Shown: piece after piece, positions 18,001-26,209 of the stretch
Layout of the letters: each line of letters starts with the position of its first letter
Numbering within the stretch: position 1 is the first letter of the stretch
Assembly: GCA_043813895.1 (NCBI GenBank)
Contig: JBDRKQ010000109.1
Span: forward strand, 1-64,000
Reading direction: 5' to 3'
DNA from: CAZTAR01 sp043813895
GTDB taxonomy: Bacteria; Planctomycetota; Phycisphaerae; UBA1845; UTPLA1
DNA length: 64,000 bases
Made by a program: the position numbers and the translations under genes
Notes under the pieces: model-generated
The model's input: the letters and a program-made list of their open reading frames with translations, nothing else
Database searches by the model: none
Told to the model about the DNA's origin: nothing

Positions 18001-18933
18001 ACAGGAAACCACATACTGGTCGGGGGCGAAGCCCACGTCGCGATCGTTGGAGAGGATCAGTTGGTCGTTCAGCCATACCTTGACGGCGCTACCCGCGCCG
18101 AAGCGAAGCACCGCATCCGTGTCGCTCTCGACGGCGACGAAGGTCAATGCGTAGGCCAACACGTTCGAGTTAGGGTAGACCACAGCGTCGAAGTCGATCG
18201 CGCCCATGGGGTCGACGTGGCGAAGGCGCTGCCAGCGGATCTTGCGATCGCGCCCTTGATACTCCTTCTTATAATCGATCTCGGTTTCGGGCCCGAAGGC
18301 CTGTCCGAACCCCGCGTTTTCCTCATTGCTGAACGGCCCGATGATCATCCAGTCCTTGATGGGGCCAAGGGCGGCGGCCGCCTCTTGGGCGGATTCCAAC
18401 TCGCCGCGATCGATCAGCATGGAGGCAAGTCTGCGCTGTAGCGTCGCACGGTAAGCGGCATTGGTTGATGGTTCCGCGAGGGTGCTCCTAAGGCAGCGGA
18501 GGAGGCTGTCGCGCTGCGGCCGCGTGAGGTTCAAGGCGTCCATCTCCGCCAGAGCGAATTCGGACTCCGGCCGATCGGTGGGGATCAGCTTGAGGTAGTG
18601 CTCGAAAGCCGACTCGTAGTCGCCGCGAATCCTGGCGCAGATGGCTGCGATCTCATCCGCCTTGTAGTGACTCGCATCGATGGTCAGGGCCTTCGCGGCA
18701 GCCTCAGCAGCCGCAGCATGGTCCGAACGGTAACGGCTGAGAGCCCACGCGCGGCACGCCCATTCATCGGCATCCACGACTTCATCCGCCGGTCGCTGCA
18801 AGGCGCGTTCCGCCAACTCGGCGGTAGCGGGCCAGTACGCGTGGACTGGTGCGTCTTCGGCGACCGACGATAAACCCGTCAGCGAGATCGCAGCGACGGC
18901 AAGCAACGTGAGAAGGCGAGGGTTCGGTCGCAT
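15055..18933 (-). CDS. Secreted TPR protein with DUF3857 and transglutaminase-like domain
   Basis: A 1292-residue exported protein. The chosen ATG (MRPNPRLLTLLAVAAISL) has AGGAGC 7-8 nt upstream and gives a clear signal peptide ending near SSVAED. The N-terminal third contains TPR units and a beta-rich module with EWLIIGPFSN-like wording (here DWMIIGPFSNEEN); the middle has tandem TPRs (for example AAAFYLALAETLTNRRMDAV, PEKALVQMKKALDLEP, FEKALATLRKAVTLNP). The last 600 residues hold a DUF3857 region and a transglutaminase-like core with Cys in VGDCKDKATLL, His in CNHAIIYV and Asp in WIDATANYSG, a full triad. Planctomycetes and Bacteroidetes often carry such proteins; substrate unknown. It stands alone, transcribed away from the LOG gene. 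Confidence 0.85.
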   Translation of the reverse strand: MRPNPRLLTLLAVAAISLTGLSSVAEDAPVHAYWPATAELAERALQRPADEVVDADEWACRAWALSRYRSDHAAAAEAAAKALTIDASHYKADEIAAICARIRGDYESAFEHYLKLIPTDRPESEFALAEMDALNLTRPQRDSLLRCLRSTLAEPSTNAAYRATLQRRLASMLIDRGELESAQEAAAALGPIKDWMIIGPFSNEENAGFGQAFGPETEIDYKKEYQGRDRKIRWQRLRHVDPMGAIDFDAVVYPNSNVLAYALTFVAVESDTDAVLRFGAGSAVKVWLNDQLILSNDRDVGFAPDQYVVSCRLRAGWNKLLFKVCERGDAWMMLARLTTPDGRLLNFRPGAGDNEDRGESLLIRSTAEADDHAVFDYIPGAYGHFQKLREKHTDNPAAAFYLALAETLTNRRMDAVATFERLVELNPRCSDHHRLLARAYLRDERPEKALVQMKKALDLEPNHLECLAELGRFYDRKGLFEKALATLRKAVTLNPDWPDTQYYLLELYERKDWEELVWRQAEWLLDRKPDVPWVIEAFADRCRLRGYWEQTRKFYGKALEGEYGNLSARQALISLAIDERRIEDALDQYDTLLKLAPLSVHYRLAKAQLLMEEDRLDEALAVCRSALDICEANSSVHKLIGKIHQRMGNDDQAMDALKVALKYDPDDKWIREYLEFLEPETIAAFDEYGIDAESASEIVQHRAKPEDYPKADAVRLLDHLVVEMNDDGSYTALQHRIVQILNDSGRRRFTSMRSGGFDAKIKRAVVIQPDGTEVEASRVGSGSVKFGQLQMGSIIELKSQYRGSANEWLSRHYTRTWQFQGAAPAVRSQFVLLVPKSRSINYAIQGDRAKLTQGAFEGHVVYDFRADNVPLIEPEDNRPPISDIADIVRVSTIEDWDEIARWEYSLVKDQFVADEAVRAKADDLVRGLTERGDKVRAIANFVMQKVQYRQDYDRPIMGMKPHKAGNVLEKEVGDCKDKATLLITMLRHAGIPANYTTLRTRAAGRLHRDIPSNQCNHAIIYVPDEGNFAEGRWIDATANYSGIDTLPWQNQNAEVLVFKDDGQLIFMNTPTDPPTHSFRRFDVDVQLAADGSAVVRFTWDAKGQNAARLRRALEAEGLRRQRLEQFANMIFPGSRVTSTEFSDLEDRDAPVKIAFSFDAPSVGQLSGGKMVLRPRELLQLTQSYADRTERTFPVWLPFTATEQYAERYHLPPGFQVETMPGSARLTTDWLDFEIEVAKEDGAVRIERRFAVKALDIPKSAYDDIREFCIQGDKLQREPLILIQSASPETGGE

Positions 18934-19136
18934 GTCGTAAGCTCCTGTTCGCGGTCGCCTCGGGCCGGATTGCCGGTTCAGGTTGGTCATACTGGATGTC
19001 CTTGAAGTTGTATCACGATTTCCGTCCGGCAAGCGAGGAGTCTCTACCGGCGCGTTCGCCACGGTTGCCTCAGATCATCTCCCGACGTAGAATGTTAGAC
19101 GAAGAGGTAGATTCCCGCACCTGAGAGAGGAATGTG

Positions 19137-19910
19137 ATGTCGACAGACGAGTATTTGTACCAGGACCCCGCCCGTGAAACGTGGCGTCTGTTCAGGATCA
19201 TGGCAGAGTTTGTGGACGGTTTCGAGACGATGAGCCAGGTCGGCCAGGCGATCTGCATCTTCGGCTCCGCGCGATCCACACCCGACATGCCGCACTATCA
19301 GGCTGCGGAGAAGCTGGGGGCCGCACTGGTCCATCGGAACTTCGCCGTCATCACGGGCGGCGGGCCCGGGATCATGGAGGCCGCGAACAAGGGCGCCTTC
19401 CAAGCGGACGGCACTTCCGTCGGCCTCAACATCACGCTGCCGCAAGAGCAAGAAGGCAACGAGTATCAGAACGTGAGCCTCGAGTTTCACTACTTCTTCG
19501 CCCGCAAGGTGATCTTCGTGAAGTACTGCCTGGGCATGGTCTGCTTCCCAGGCGGCTTCGGCACCATGGACGAGTTCTTCGAAACCATGACGCTGATCCA
19601 GACAGGCAAGAGCCCGGCGTATCCGGTCGTGCTGTTCGGTTCGGATTTCTGGACTCCCCTCGTGGACTTCATGCGGCAGACGATGCTGGAGAAGTATGCC
19701 ACGATCTCGCCAACTGATTTGGACCTGTTCCTCATCACCGACGACGTGGAGGAAACCGCTAACCATGTCCGCGCCCGAGTCGATCAGACCCTCGCGGAAC
19801 GGCGGCGGCGGGGCTCCGTAGAGGAGGCGGGCATCCCCTACGAACAGCGGATTACCGGCGAAGGTACGCGCTACGGCACCCGCTCACGTCGAAGAGTCTC
19901 GCCGCGATAG
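19137..19910 (+). CDS. LOG-family Rossmann-fold nucleotide hydrolase-like protein
   Basis: The 257-residue protein has the two signatures of the LOG/TIGR00730 family: GGGPGIMEAANKGA and PGGFGTMDEFFE. Members with these motifs hydrolyse nucleotide 5'-monophosphates (cytokinin-activating type or PpnN-like). The ATG at 19137 follows GAGAGG by 6 nt; a GTG one codon earlier is possible. About 35 residues of basic, low-complexity tail (RRRRGSVEEAG...) follow the fold. Substrate cannot be told from sequence. It is divergent from the transglutaminase gene. Confidence 0.88.
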   Translation: MSTDEYLYQDPARETWRLFRIMAEFVDGFETMSQVGQAICIFGSARSTPDMPHYQAAEKLGAALVHRNFAVITGGGPGIMEAANKGAFQADGTSVGLNITLPQEQEGNEYQNVSLEFHYFFARKVIFVKYCLGMVCFPGGFGTMDEFFETMTLIQTGKSPAYPVVLFGSDFWTPLVDFMRQTMLEKYATISPTDLDLFLITDDVEETANHVRARVDQTLAERRRRGSVEEAGIPYEQRITGEGTRYGTRSRRRVSPR

Positions 19911-19925
19911 CGAACCACAGACCAC

Positions 19926-20023
19926 GATCAGAGCCGCGCGCGTCAGCAAGCGGTCAGCGTCCACCGGGAAGTGCCCTTCAAGTGCGGACGAGGACCGACT
20001 CTCTCACGGTCGCGGCTCTGATC
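19926..20023. repeat. Palindromic intergenic element, family A, copy 1
   Basis: The copy has perfect 13-bp inverted ends GATCAGAGCCGCG / CGCGGCTCTGATC, with inner parts CGTCAGCAAGCGGTCAGCG and CCGACTCTCTCACGGT. Related copies lie at 41779-41875 (inverted), 54412-54506 and 59840-59932. It lies between convergent genes, so it may also end transcription. Confidence 0.85.
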
Positions 20024-20032
20024 TTACGGACG

Positions 20033-20257
20033 CTACGGCACGGGATCGAACCCGCCGCGGCTCCAGGGATGACAGCGACAAACACGTCTGACGCCAAGCC
20101 ATGTTCCACGCAACGGCCCGTGCCTGGAGATCGCCTCCGCGGCGTATTCGCTGCAACTTGGGATGAACTTGCAGCCGCCGACGAGCAGCGGGCGCAGCGC
20201 GAACTGGTACGCCCTAATCAGGAGAACCAGGGCGAATGTCGCGAGTCTTCTGATCAT
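20033..20257 (-). CDS. yidD: Membrane protein insertion efficiency factor YidD
   Basis: A 74-residue YidD protein, which helps the YidC insertase. The hallmark CKFIPSCSEYA and the later GVRRVCRCHPWSRGGFDPVP match the family over its full length. The N-terminal helix (residues 1-22) is amphipathic. The ATG shares a base with the trmB TGA (TGATG), so translation is coupled. Unusually its partner is trmB rather than rnpA/yidC. Confidence 0.95.
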   Translation of the reverse strand: MIRRLATFALVLLIRAYQFALRPLLVGGCKFIPSCSEYAAEAISRHGPLRGTWLGVRRVCRCHPWSRGGFDPVP

Positions 20258-20865
20258 CACTCTCGTCGTACCGCGAGACGGAATATCCGCCTGCCTTCGC
20301 GGACATACTTGATCTCGAAGTTCGTCTCCGCACCGTCCGCGGTCGTGCCGAATTCCTCGTCCTCGAAGGGCGTCGGGGCAAACTCGGGCCTGGCCAGAAC
20401 GACCTCCTTGATCTGCTCGAAGTAATCGGCGTGGTCCGTCTGGATCGCCCAACGGCCTCCGCGTTCCAGCGCCTGACTGACGGCCTCCGCGAACTCCGGC
20501 GAGATCAGGCGGCGCTTGTGGTGGCGTTTCTTCGGCCAGGGGTCCGGATGGTAGACGTGGAGGGCCGAGAGGCTCTCACGCCGCAGCCGATGTGTCACGA
20601 TGATCTTCGCGTCGGTCCGGACGATGCGGACGTTCGCCACGCCCCACCGCGCCATGCGATCGGCTGCGTACTTGTAGAACTTGTTCGCCCATTCAATGCC
20701 GAAGTAGTTCCGCTCGGGATGGGTTCGCGCCTGCTTCAGCAGGAAACCGCCTTTGCCACACCCGATCTCCATCTCGACGGGGCGGTCGTTGCCGAACAAG
20801 CGTGGAAAGTCCACGGGCTCGCCCAACTGCTCCGGTGGAACGGCGATCGTGTCAAACGTGATCAT
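20257..20865 (-). CDS. trmB: tRNA (guanine-N7-)-methyltransferase TrmB
   Basis: A 202-residue methyltransferase forming m7G46 in tRNA. The SAM-binding motif is EIGCGKGGFLL, and the family signature is HPDPWPKKRHHKRRL, followed by the TDHADY segment. The first ATG gives the normal length. There is no Shine-Dalgarno; a perfect TATAAT at 20878-20873 lies 7 nt before the ATG, so the mRNA is probably leaderless. Downstream yidD is co-transcribed. Confidence 0.96.
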   Translation of the reverse strand: MITFDTIAVPPEQLGEPVDFPRLFGNDRPVEMEIGCGKGGFLLKQARTHPERNYFGIEWANKFYKYAADRMARWGVANVRIVRTDAKIIVTHRLRRESLSALHVYHPDPWPKKRHHKRRLISPEFAEAVSQALERGGRWAIQTDHADYFEQIKEVVLARPEFAPTPFEDEEFGTTADGAETNFEIKYVREGRRIFRLAVRRE

Positions 20866-20930
20866 GCGGTTGATTATACGGCCTCTTCAGAGCCACTCGG
20901 TACCGGCGCCCAAGACGCTTCTTGCCAAGA

Positions 20931-21068
20931 GCCCCCGGCCTTGGCCGGGGGGTACGTTTCCGCTGGTGCGAGATTCCTATCTCGCACCTCTCTTCGCAGG
21001 ATTCCCATCCTGCGAGGGTGCGGGAGAGGATTCTCGGCAGAGTGGGTGCGAGAAAGGATTCTCGCACC
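20931..21068. repeat. Cluster of GC-rich hairpins between murJ and trmB
   Basis: Four hairpins in a row: GCCCCCGGCC-TTGGCCGGGGGG (20931-20952, also found inverted at 26590-26616), GGTGCGAGAT/ATCTCGCACC (20965-20988), CGCAGGAT/ATCCTGCG (20995-21014) and GGTGCGAGAA/TTCTCGCACC (21045-21068). The first and last of the GGTGCGAGA type are near-copies. They are not a CRISPR array: units differ and spacing is irregular. Confidence 0.75.
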
Positions 21069-21160
21069 ACCGTGCTCTGTGGCACCGGGTCTCGCCGGTG
21101 GGATCAAGAACACAAGGTCTCGTTGCTTCACAGGCGGGACGCCTATGCCACACCTGCCGG

Positions 21161-22831
21161 TCAGCGGCTCGGGCCGGGTTGCCCGCCTCCTTTGGAGGAG
21201 GAGGTCGCACGCCGCGTCATCAGCCAGCCGATCTCCGGCATGCGCAATAGCTTCGCCACGGCGAAGAAGACCAGCACGCAACCGGCGAGCGGTCCGAAGA
21301 CGCAAACGAGCCTCGCGCCAGTCACGCCGATCGCGGACAGGTCCAGGCCGGTCGTCCAATTGAGCAGCGCCCATGCCGCGCCGCCGCCGGCCGCCGTGGC
21401 GATTGCAGTCATTGCGGCGGATTGGAGCACGACCGTAGCGCCGATGCGCCCGTGCAAGCGGCGACGAAGGAGCAGGACCGAGATGCCGACGTGGAGACAC
21501 GCCGTGATCGACGTGCTGATGCCGAATGCGGCCTCGCGGATCGCCGGGTGCCAGACCAATGTCACGTTGAGCGCAACGTTGAGGGCAACCAGGTAGCAAC
21601 TGATCCGCATGGGCGTTAGCGTGTCCTTGAGACTGTAGAACCCGCGCAGAAGAATGTGCTGGCAGCAGAACGCCGCCATACCGAAACCGTAGAACCGCAG
21701 GACATACGCGGCGCGCGCGGTCGCGTCCGATCCGTACTTGCCGTGTTCAAACAGGAGCGAGACGATCGGCTCGGCCAGGATGATCACGACGATCCCCGAT
21801 GGCAGCCCGACGAAGATTGCCAGCCGCAGCGATTGTGCCACGGTGGACCGAAGCCCGGCCGTGTCGCCGCGACTTGCGTACAGGCTGAACAAAGGCAGCG
21901 CCGCGGTGGCCAGCGAGATCGCCAGCACGCCGAGCGGAAACTGATACAACCGCTGGGCATTGTTCACGGCCGAAAGGGCGCCCTGCGCCAGGGGGTACAG
22001 CACTTGCGAACCGAAAAACGAAAACGCCGCCGGGTCCTGCGGGCCGCGCGTGAGGAACGTGCAAATCTGCGCGTCGAAGAACACGTTGAACAACAGCACG
22101 CCCTGCCCCAACAGCACAGGCACGAAGATCCGCGCCATTTGCCGCAGGTCGGGGTCGCGGTGGTTCAGGGAGAGGCGAAACTGTACGCCATGCCGGCGTA
22201 GCACAGGCATGATGATGGCCAACTGGATGATCCCCGTGAGCAGGACGCAGACGGCCACGCCGTATATCTGCTGTTCGAGTCGCTCCCCCAATAGCGGCCC
22301 GACGAGCACAACGCCGGAGAAGACCATGACATTTAGGACCGTCGAGAGCAGCGCGGGGACGGTGAAGTGTTCCAGGCAGTTCAGGATGCTGGAGAAGAGC
22401 GCGAGCAGGCACGCGCCGATCATGAACGGCAGCATGACGCCGGTCAGACCCAACTGGAGCGTCGCCATCCGCCCGCTGGGCACGAAGACCCAAAACGCCA
22501 GCACGCCGAGTTCGAGCAGGATCGTCAGCACCACAAGCACAAGGCCCATGAGGCCTGCAACCCGCCCCAGCAACACCCAGGCGGCAGGCCGCCCGCGCCG
22601 GTCGAGCACCTCCATGAACGTCGGCACAAAGACGGCCGAGAGCGCCCCCTCACCGAAGAGCCGCCGGAAGAGATTGGGGATGAGAAAGCCGTAGTTGAAG
22701 GCGTCCTGCACCCAGTTCTGTCCGTAGACATGGTTAAGGGCCATGTCCCGCACCAGCCCGGTGACGCGAGAGACGAGCGTACACAGGGCGATGAGACGTG
22801 CGGAACCAAGGTACCGGGAATCCTGCGCCAT
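21161..22831 (-). CDS. murJ: Lipid II flippase MurJ
   Basis: A 556-residue polytopic protein of the MviN/MurJ family that flips lipid II across the inner membrane. The first helix region SRVTGLVRDMALNHVYG and FLIPNLFRRLFGEGALSAVFVPTF-type wording near residues 45-75 are diagnostic; about 14 hydrophobic helices follow. No Shine-Dalgarno is seen; TATAGT lies 8 nt before the ATG with TTGTGT 17 nt further up, so the transcript may be leaderless. Its presence argues for a peptidoglycan wall. Confidence 0.95.
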   Translation of the reverse strand: MAQDSRYLGSARLIALCTLVSRVTGLVRDMALNHVYGQNWVQDAFNYGFLIPNLFRRLFGEGALSAVFVPTFMEVLDRRGRPAAWVLLGRVAGLMGLVLVVLTILLELGVLAFWVFVPSGRMATLQLGLTGVMLPFMIGACLLALFSSILNCLEHFTVPALLSTVLNVMVFSGVVLVGPLLGERLEQQIYGVAVCVLLTGIIQLAIIMPVLRRHGVQFRLSLNHRDPDLRQMARIFVPVLLGQGVLLFNVFFDAQICTFLTRGPQDPAAFSFFGSQVLYPLAQGALSAVNNAQRLYQFPLGVLAISLATAALPLFSLYASRGDTAGLRSTVAQSLRLAIFVGLPSGIVVIILAEPIVSLLFEHGKYGSDATARAAYVLRFYGFGMAAFCCQHILLRGFYSLKDTLTPMRISCYLVALNVALNVTLVWHPAIREAAFGISTSITACLHVGISVLLLRRRLHGRIGATVVLQSAAMTAIATAAGGGAAWALLNWTTGLDLSAIGVTGARLVCVFGPLAGCVLVFFAVAKLLRMPEIGWLMTRRATSSSKGGGQPGPSR

Positions 22832-22973
22832 GGTGCGGCACTATATCGAGCGGAGGCTGAGCACACAATTCGCGCGGTGGGCAGGCCTGTCATCGGTCAC
22901 GTTACCTGATAAGATGTGCATACGTGAGGGTGACAGCGTGATCTTAGTCGGGTGCTGTGGAGACGCAAGTTCC

Positions 22974-23525
22974 ATGGAAGCAGAGATTAACATCACACGG
23001 GAAGACATACTCGCCTTCAACGTCTATCACTGCGAACACTCACCGTCGATTCGTCGTCGACGGCTTCTGGCAGGGGCGGCATTCACGTTTCTGTTTGTGG
23101 TGCTGCTACTGCTTATCACCTTCGATTCCGACGAGCCCGGCCAGATGGCATTGGAGATTTGGCCGTTCTGGCTAGGCCTGCCGATCTTCTGGGTGCTGCT
23201 CTTGTTCTGGTCACCGGGCAGGGAGGTTCGCAGGGCCGTCGACAAGATGTTGAACGAGGGTCGTAACATATGCCTTCTTGGACCGCACATTGTTACACTG
23301 ACGTCGGAAGCCTTCGCTGAATCTAGCGAGTTCTCGCAGAGCCAGACCCGGTGGCAGGCGGTGGACCGGATTGTCGTTACCGATGAACACGCTTTTCTGT
23401 ACCTGAGCTCGATGTCGGCGATCATCATCCCGAAACGGGATTTCTCAGCCGAAGGGGCGTTTCAAGCGTTCGTTTTAAAGGCCCGGGAGTACCACATGGC
23501 CGCGGCAGACGCATCGCCATCATGA
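22974..23525 (+). CDS. YcxB-like membrane protein
   Basis: A 183-residue protein (from MEAEINITREDIL) with two hydrophobic helices at about 32-50 and 63-80, followed by a C-terminal domain ending ...AIIIPKRDFSAEGAFQAFV, the pattern of the YcxB-like family of unknown role. The longer in-frame reading overlaps the murJ start on the other strand and is not needed; ATG at 22914 is an alternative. The last codons overlap the convergent mutY gene by 6 nt. Confidence 0.7.
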   Translation: MEAEINITREDILAFNVYHCEHSPSIRRRRLLAGAAFTFLFVVLLLLITFDSDEPGQMALEIWPFWLGLPIFWVLLLFWSPGREVRRAVDKMLNEGRNICLLGPHIVTLTSEAFAESSEFSQSQTRWQAVDRIVVTDEHAFLYLSSMSAIIIPKRDFSAEGAFQAFVLKAREYHMAAADASPS

Positions 23526-24626
23526 CGCTGCTTGATCCTTGCTCTCGCGGAGTGCCGCGATCACATTCCGCATCGCCTTGGACATCCCGAGTGAGTCGGC
23601 TGCGTCCAGCGCCAGCCAGCGTGCGTTCTCTGGGGTGGAACGTTTGAGGAGGGTGCGTGTTGCGCGGCAGCGGTGTCCGACGAACAGAATCGTGCGGTGC
23701 GTCAACTGGTGTTGGAACTTGCAGAAGGGTCGGGCTTCGACGTGGCATGGTGTGCCCACGCGGCGTTTGGCAAGATCGGCCGCTGCCGTCTCGACTGTGC
23801 CGCTGTTGAGGACGACGGTTGGCATTTCCCAGAGTGCGCCCCAGAGCCCGTCGGCCGGTCGCTGCACGAATAGCCAACTCCCGCAGTGCTCAATCGCCGC
23901 GACGACGTGCGTCTCCGGCATGACCCGCGTTTTCCGCCCCTTGACGGGTCTTTCCGCCACGGTGCCCGCCGCCAGCGCGTCACACTCCGTCCGAAGGGGG
24001 CAGGCGTCGCACTGCGCGCCAGCGCCGGGCACGCAGCAGGTCGCGCCGAGTTCCATGACCGCCTGATTGAAGTCGCCCGGCCGCACCCGGGGCACGAGTT
24101 GCTCGGCGATCCGCCAAACGGCCTCCTTGCCGGCTCCCTCGCGGACATCGCTGGCAATGTCGAAGATCCTCGACCAGACGCGGGCAACGTTGCCGTCGAC
24201 GATCGCCGCTCTGACACCAAACGCGACGGAAGCGATCGCCCCGGCCGTGTAGCGCCCGACGCCCGGCAGACGCATCAGCCCCTCCACCGTGTGCGGAAAC
24301 CGCCCGTCGAAGTCGGCCACCACCGCCCGGGCGGCGCGATGGAGGTTGCGTGCCCTTGCGTAGTACCCCAGGCCGGCCCACATCTGGAGCACGAGGTCGA
24401 GATCCGCGCCGGCGAGGTCCCGGACCGTGAGGAATCGGCAGAGGAACCGTTCGTAATAGGGGATCACCGTGGCGACCTGGGTCTGTTGCAACATCGCCTC
24501 GCTGAGCCAGATGGCGTAGGGGTCGTGAGTTCGCCGCCAGGGCAGATCGCGTTTGTGCCGATCGTACCAGGTGAGGAGCTTGCGGCGGATGCGGCGGCGG
24601 CGGTTGGCGTCGGCACAGGGCTCCAT
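23520..24626 (-). CDS. mutY: Adenine DNA glycosylase MutY
   Basis: A 368-residue A/G-specific glycosylase. The catalytic Glu is in WLSEAMLQQTQVATVIPYY, the helix-hairpin-helix in RLPGVGRYTAGAIASVAFG and the catalytic Asp in AIVDGNVARV. The [4Fe-4S] cysteines follow in CVPGAGAQCDACPLRTEC, with one residue more than usual between the first two. The C-terminal NUDIX-like domain recognises 8-oxoG opposite A. TACAAT lies 8 nt before the ATG, with TTCACG 17 nt above it and no ribosome site, so it is probably leaderless. Confidence 0.96.
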   Translation of the reverse strand: MEPCADANRRRRIRRKLLTWYDRHKRDLPWRRTHDPYAIWLSEAMLQQTQVATVIPYYERFLCRFLTVRDLAGADLDLVLQMWAGLGYYARARNLHRAARAVVADFDGRFPHTVEGLMRLPGVGRYTAGAIASVAFGVRAAIVDGNVARVWSRIFDIASDVREGAGKEAVWRIAEQLVPRVRPGDFNQAVMELGATCCVPGAGAQCDACPLRTECDALAAGTVAERPVKGRKTRVMPETHVVAAIEHCGSWLFVQRPADGLWGALWEMPTVVLNSGTVETAAADLAKRRVGTPCHVEARPFCKFQHQLTHRTILFVGHRCRATRTLLKRSTPENARWLALDAADSLGMSKAMRNVIAALRESKDQAAS

Positions 24627-24824
24627 GGTGCGGGATTGTAGGCCGCCGGCCACGCCGCGTGAATCGCTTGTGGGCGGACGCTGATCGGCGTGGTGATCGT
24701 GTGGCCTTTTTGGCACGGCCGGGTCGGTTGGCACGGTCAAGCCGCAGCTTGGGAGATTTGCAGGGAGGCCCGCCACCCTCGGCAAATCGCTCCAAACGAA
24801 GTTTGACCGTGCCATTCGCCCCGG

Positions 24825-24853
24825 TTGCCTTACGGAGCCCCGCCCTGTACACT
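24825..24853 (+). promoter_or_regulatory. Sigma-70-like promoter for the small secreted-protein pair
   Basis: TTGCCT and TACACT separated by exactly 17 nt, about 100 nt before the small gene at 24952. The rest of the 325-nt gap downstream of mutY's start holds nothing else recognisable. Confidence 0.5.
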
Positions 24854-24951
24854 CCCGGCGTTGTTGTCCAGCCCGGCTCCCATCGGCCACAGGCGATGGT
24901 CCCGACATGGGGCCGGACGGCATGGAATCCTCGCCGGTACGGAGAGTCCCA

Positions 24952-25119
24952 ATGATCAAGCGTGCTCACAAATGGAGTAGGCGTCTGCTGGTGCCGATCG
25001 CGGCGCTGCCGATCCTTCAGGCGACGGGGACCTGCGACCCGACCGGTCTGACCGGCCTGGGCGGCGCTTTCATGACCCAGATGGCCAGTTCTGTTTTCAA
25101 TTGGAATCGTCCATCATGA
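24952..25119 (+). CDS. Small exported protein of unknown function
   Basis: A 55-residue protein: basic N-terminus (MIKRAHKWSRRLL), hydrophobic core VPIAALPILQATGTCD, then a short Gly/Thr-rich tail. The shape is a signal peptide followed by a Cys, close to but not matching a lipobox. GGAGAG sits 5 nt before the ATG. Its TGA overlaps the next ATG (ATGA). It resembles in size and layout the small genes at 25631 and 25946 on the other strand. No known family. Confidence 0.6.
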   Translation: MIKRAHKWSRRLLVPIAALPILQATGTCDPTGLTGLGGAFMTQMASSVFNWNRPS

Positions 25120-25601
25120 AAGAACTCTTAATGCCAAAGACCCGACTCGCGCTCATGCTCCCCCTCGTTCTCGTGCTGCAAAGCGGCTGTTTCGACGGCG
25201 GCACACTCATCCAGCTAGGCCTCAGCAGTACTCTTGGGATCATCGAGACAACCACCTTGGACGCGATAGGCCCGATCACGGTGGTGGCCGTCGCCGAATC
25301 CAGCAACGCCGCCAACCCCGGGCAGTCTATCTTGCTCAATGGCTCGAACAGCTTCGTGCAACTCGGTTCGGGGAGTACGATCAGCGCGACTGAGGCAGGA
25401 CTCACGTACGCTTGGGAGATCACGGAGGTGCTGGACGCAGACGGTGAAGTCGAGCTACTCGGAGACGGTGTCCTGCAGAACGCAGACTCTTCTCAACCTA
25501 CCTTCACGGCGACGACGCCCGGAGAATACACCATTACCCTCACGGTTGCCGACACCGCGGAGCGCGAAGGCGTCAGTTTCGTCACCATCACGGTCGGATA
25601 G
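25116..25601 (+). CDS. Lipoprotein-like protein with PKD-like domain
   Basis: A 161-residue exported protein. Residues 1-28 are a signal sequence ending LVLQSGCFDGG; Cys may be lipidated, although the -3 residue is not ideal. After a linker, residues 65-160 have the strand pattern and wording of a PKD/Ig-like domain (LTYAWEITEVLD, GEYTITLTVADTAEREG, VSFVTITVG). The start overlaps the upstream stop codon, so it is translated together with the small exported protein. Confidence 0.7.
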   Translation: MKELLMPKTRLALMLPLVLVLQSGCFDGGTLIQLGLSSTLGIIETTTLDAIGPITVVAVAESSNAANPGQSILLNGSNSFVQLGSGSTISATEAGLTYAWEITEVLDADGEVELLGDGVLQNADSSQPTFTATTPGEYTITLTVADTAEREGVSFVTITVG

Positions 25602-25630
25602 TGGTCCGGAGGCTCCTCGGCGGAGCTTCC

Positions 25631-25852
25631 TCACACAACGCCGCCGGCGCCGAGGATCAGTTGTGTGAAGCTCTGAAAGAGGTTGATGATCGTGGTCGGC
25701 CAACTGTCGGACACACCGAGTCCGGTAGCAACACCGGCACTCGCCTGCTGTAAGCCGCTCACGCACTGAGAAAACTGGAACAACGGCGCCGCTGCCAGCA
25801 CGATGGCCAGCTTCCGCACGAGCTTGTATCGATTGTATCGGCGCTTCGTCAT
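25631..25852 (-). CDS. Small exported protein of unknown function
   Basis: A 73-residue protein. Basic start MTKRRYNRYKLVRK, hydrophobic stretch LAIVLAAAPLFQFSQC, then a hydrophobic glycine-rich tail ending ILGAGGVV. The Cys follows the hydrophobic core at the same place as in its two small neighbours. Convergent with the PKD-like gene, 29 nt apart. Confidence 0.55.
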   Translation of the reverse strand: MTKRRYNRYKLVRKLAIVLAAAPLFQFSQCVSGLQQASAGVATGLGVSDSWPTTIINLFQSFTQLILGAGGVV

Positions 25853-25945
25853 TCTGGGGCCCTCGCAGGCATCGCGTAGTGTAGGAATCCTCAGTCAACC
25901 CATCGCGCAAGCACGTGGACGGCTTCGCCGCCACGCTTTGCCTGC

Positions 25946-26209
25946 TCAGCCGGTGAAGTACGGCGCGCTACCACCGCCCAGCAGGGCTTGCAAGATGTCC
26001 GCCGATGGGAAGCTCTGCTGCACGACACCGAGAAGCGACGTGATGAACCCGCTGGATATCCCGCCGACGAAGTTGAACATTCCCTGCGCGGCCGCGTTGT
26101 TGATAGCCGGGTCACAGCCGGCTGTCATCAAGAGAATCGGCACAACCGCCGCTTGAACGACAATCTTGCTCAGCCGTCGCCGTCCTCGAGTACGCATATT
26201 CATCAGCAC
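25946..26209 (-). CDS. Small exported protein of unknown function
   Basis: An 87-residue protein with basic start MLMNMRTRGRRRLSK, hydrophobic core VVQAAVVPILLMTAGCDP (TAGC may be a lipobox) and a tail with hydrophobic phenylalanine/glycine segments (MFNFVGGISSGFITSLLG). The layout and the Cys-Asp-Pro after the core repeat that of the gene at 24952. It lies 93 nt upstream of the next small gene on the same strand. Confidence 0.6.
   Translation of the reverse strand: MLMNMRTRGRRRLSKIVVQAAVVPILLMTAGCDPAINNAAAQGMFNFVGGISSGFITSLLGVVQQSFPSADILQALLGGGSAPYFTG

Noticed and set aside
16498..18441. Long plus-strand frame of 647 codons opposite the transglutaminase gene
   Set aside because: It is an antisense shadow of a well-supported gene; translation has no domain and no ribosome site.
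20931..21068. Possible CRISPR array
   Set aside because: Units differ in sequence and spacing, and each is itself a palindrome; no cas gene.
22743..22973. N-terminal extension of the YcxB-like protein
   Set aside because: It overlaps the start of murJ on the other strand and adds no domain.
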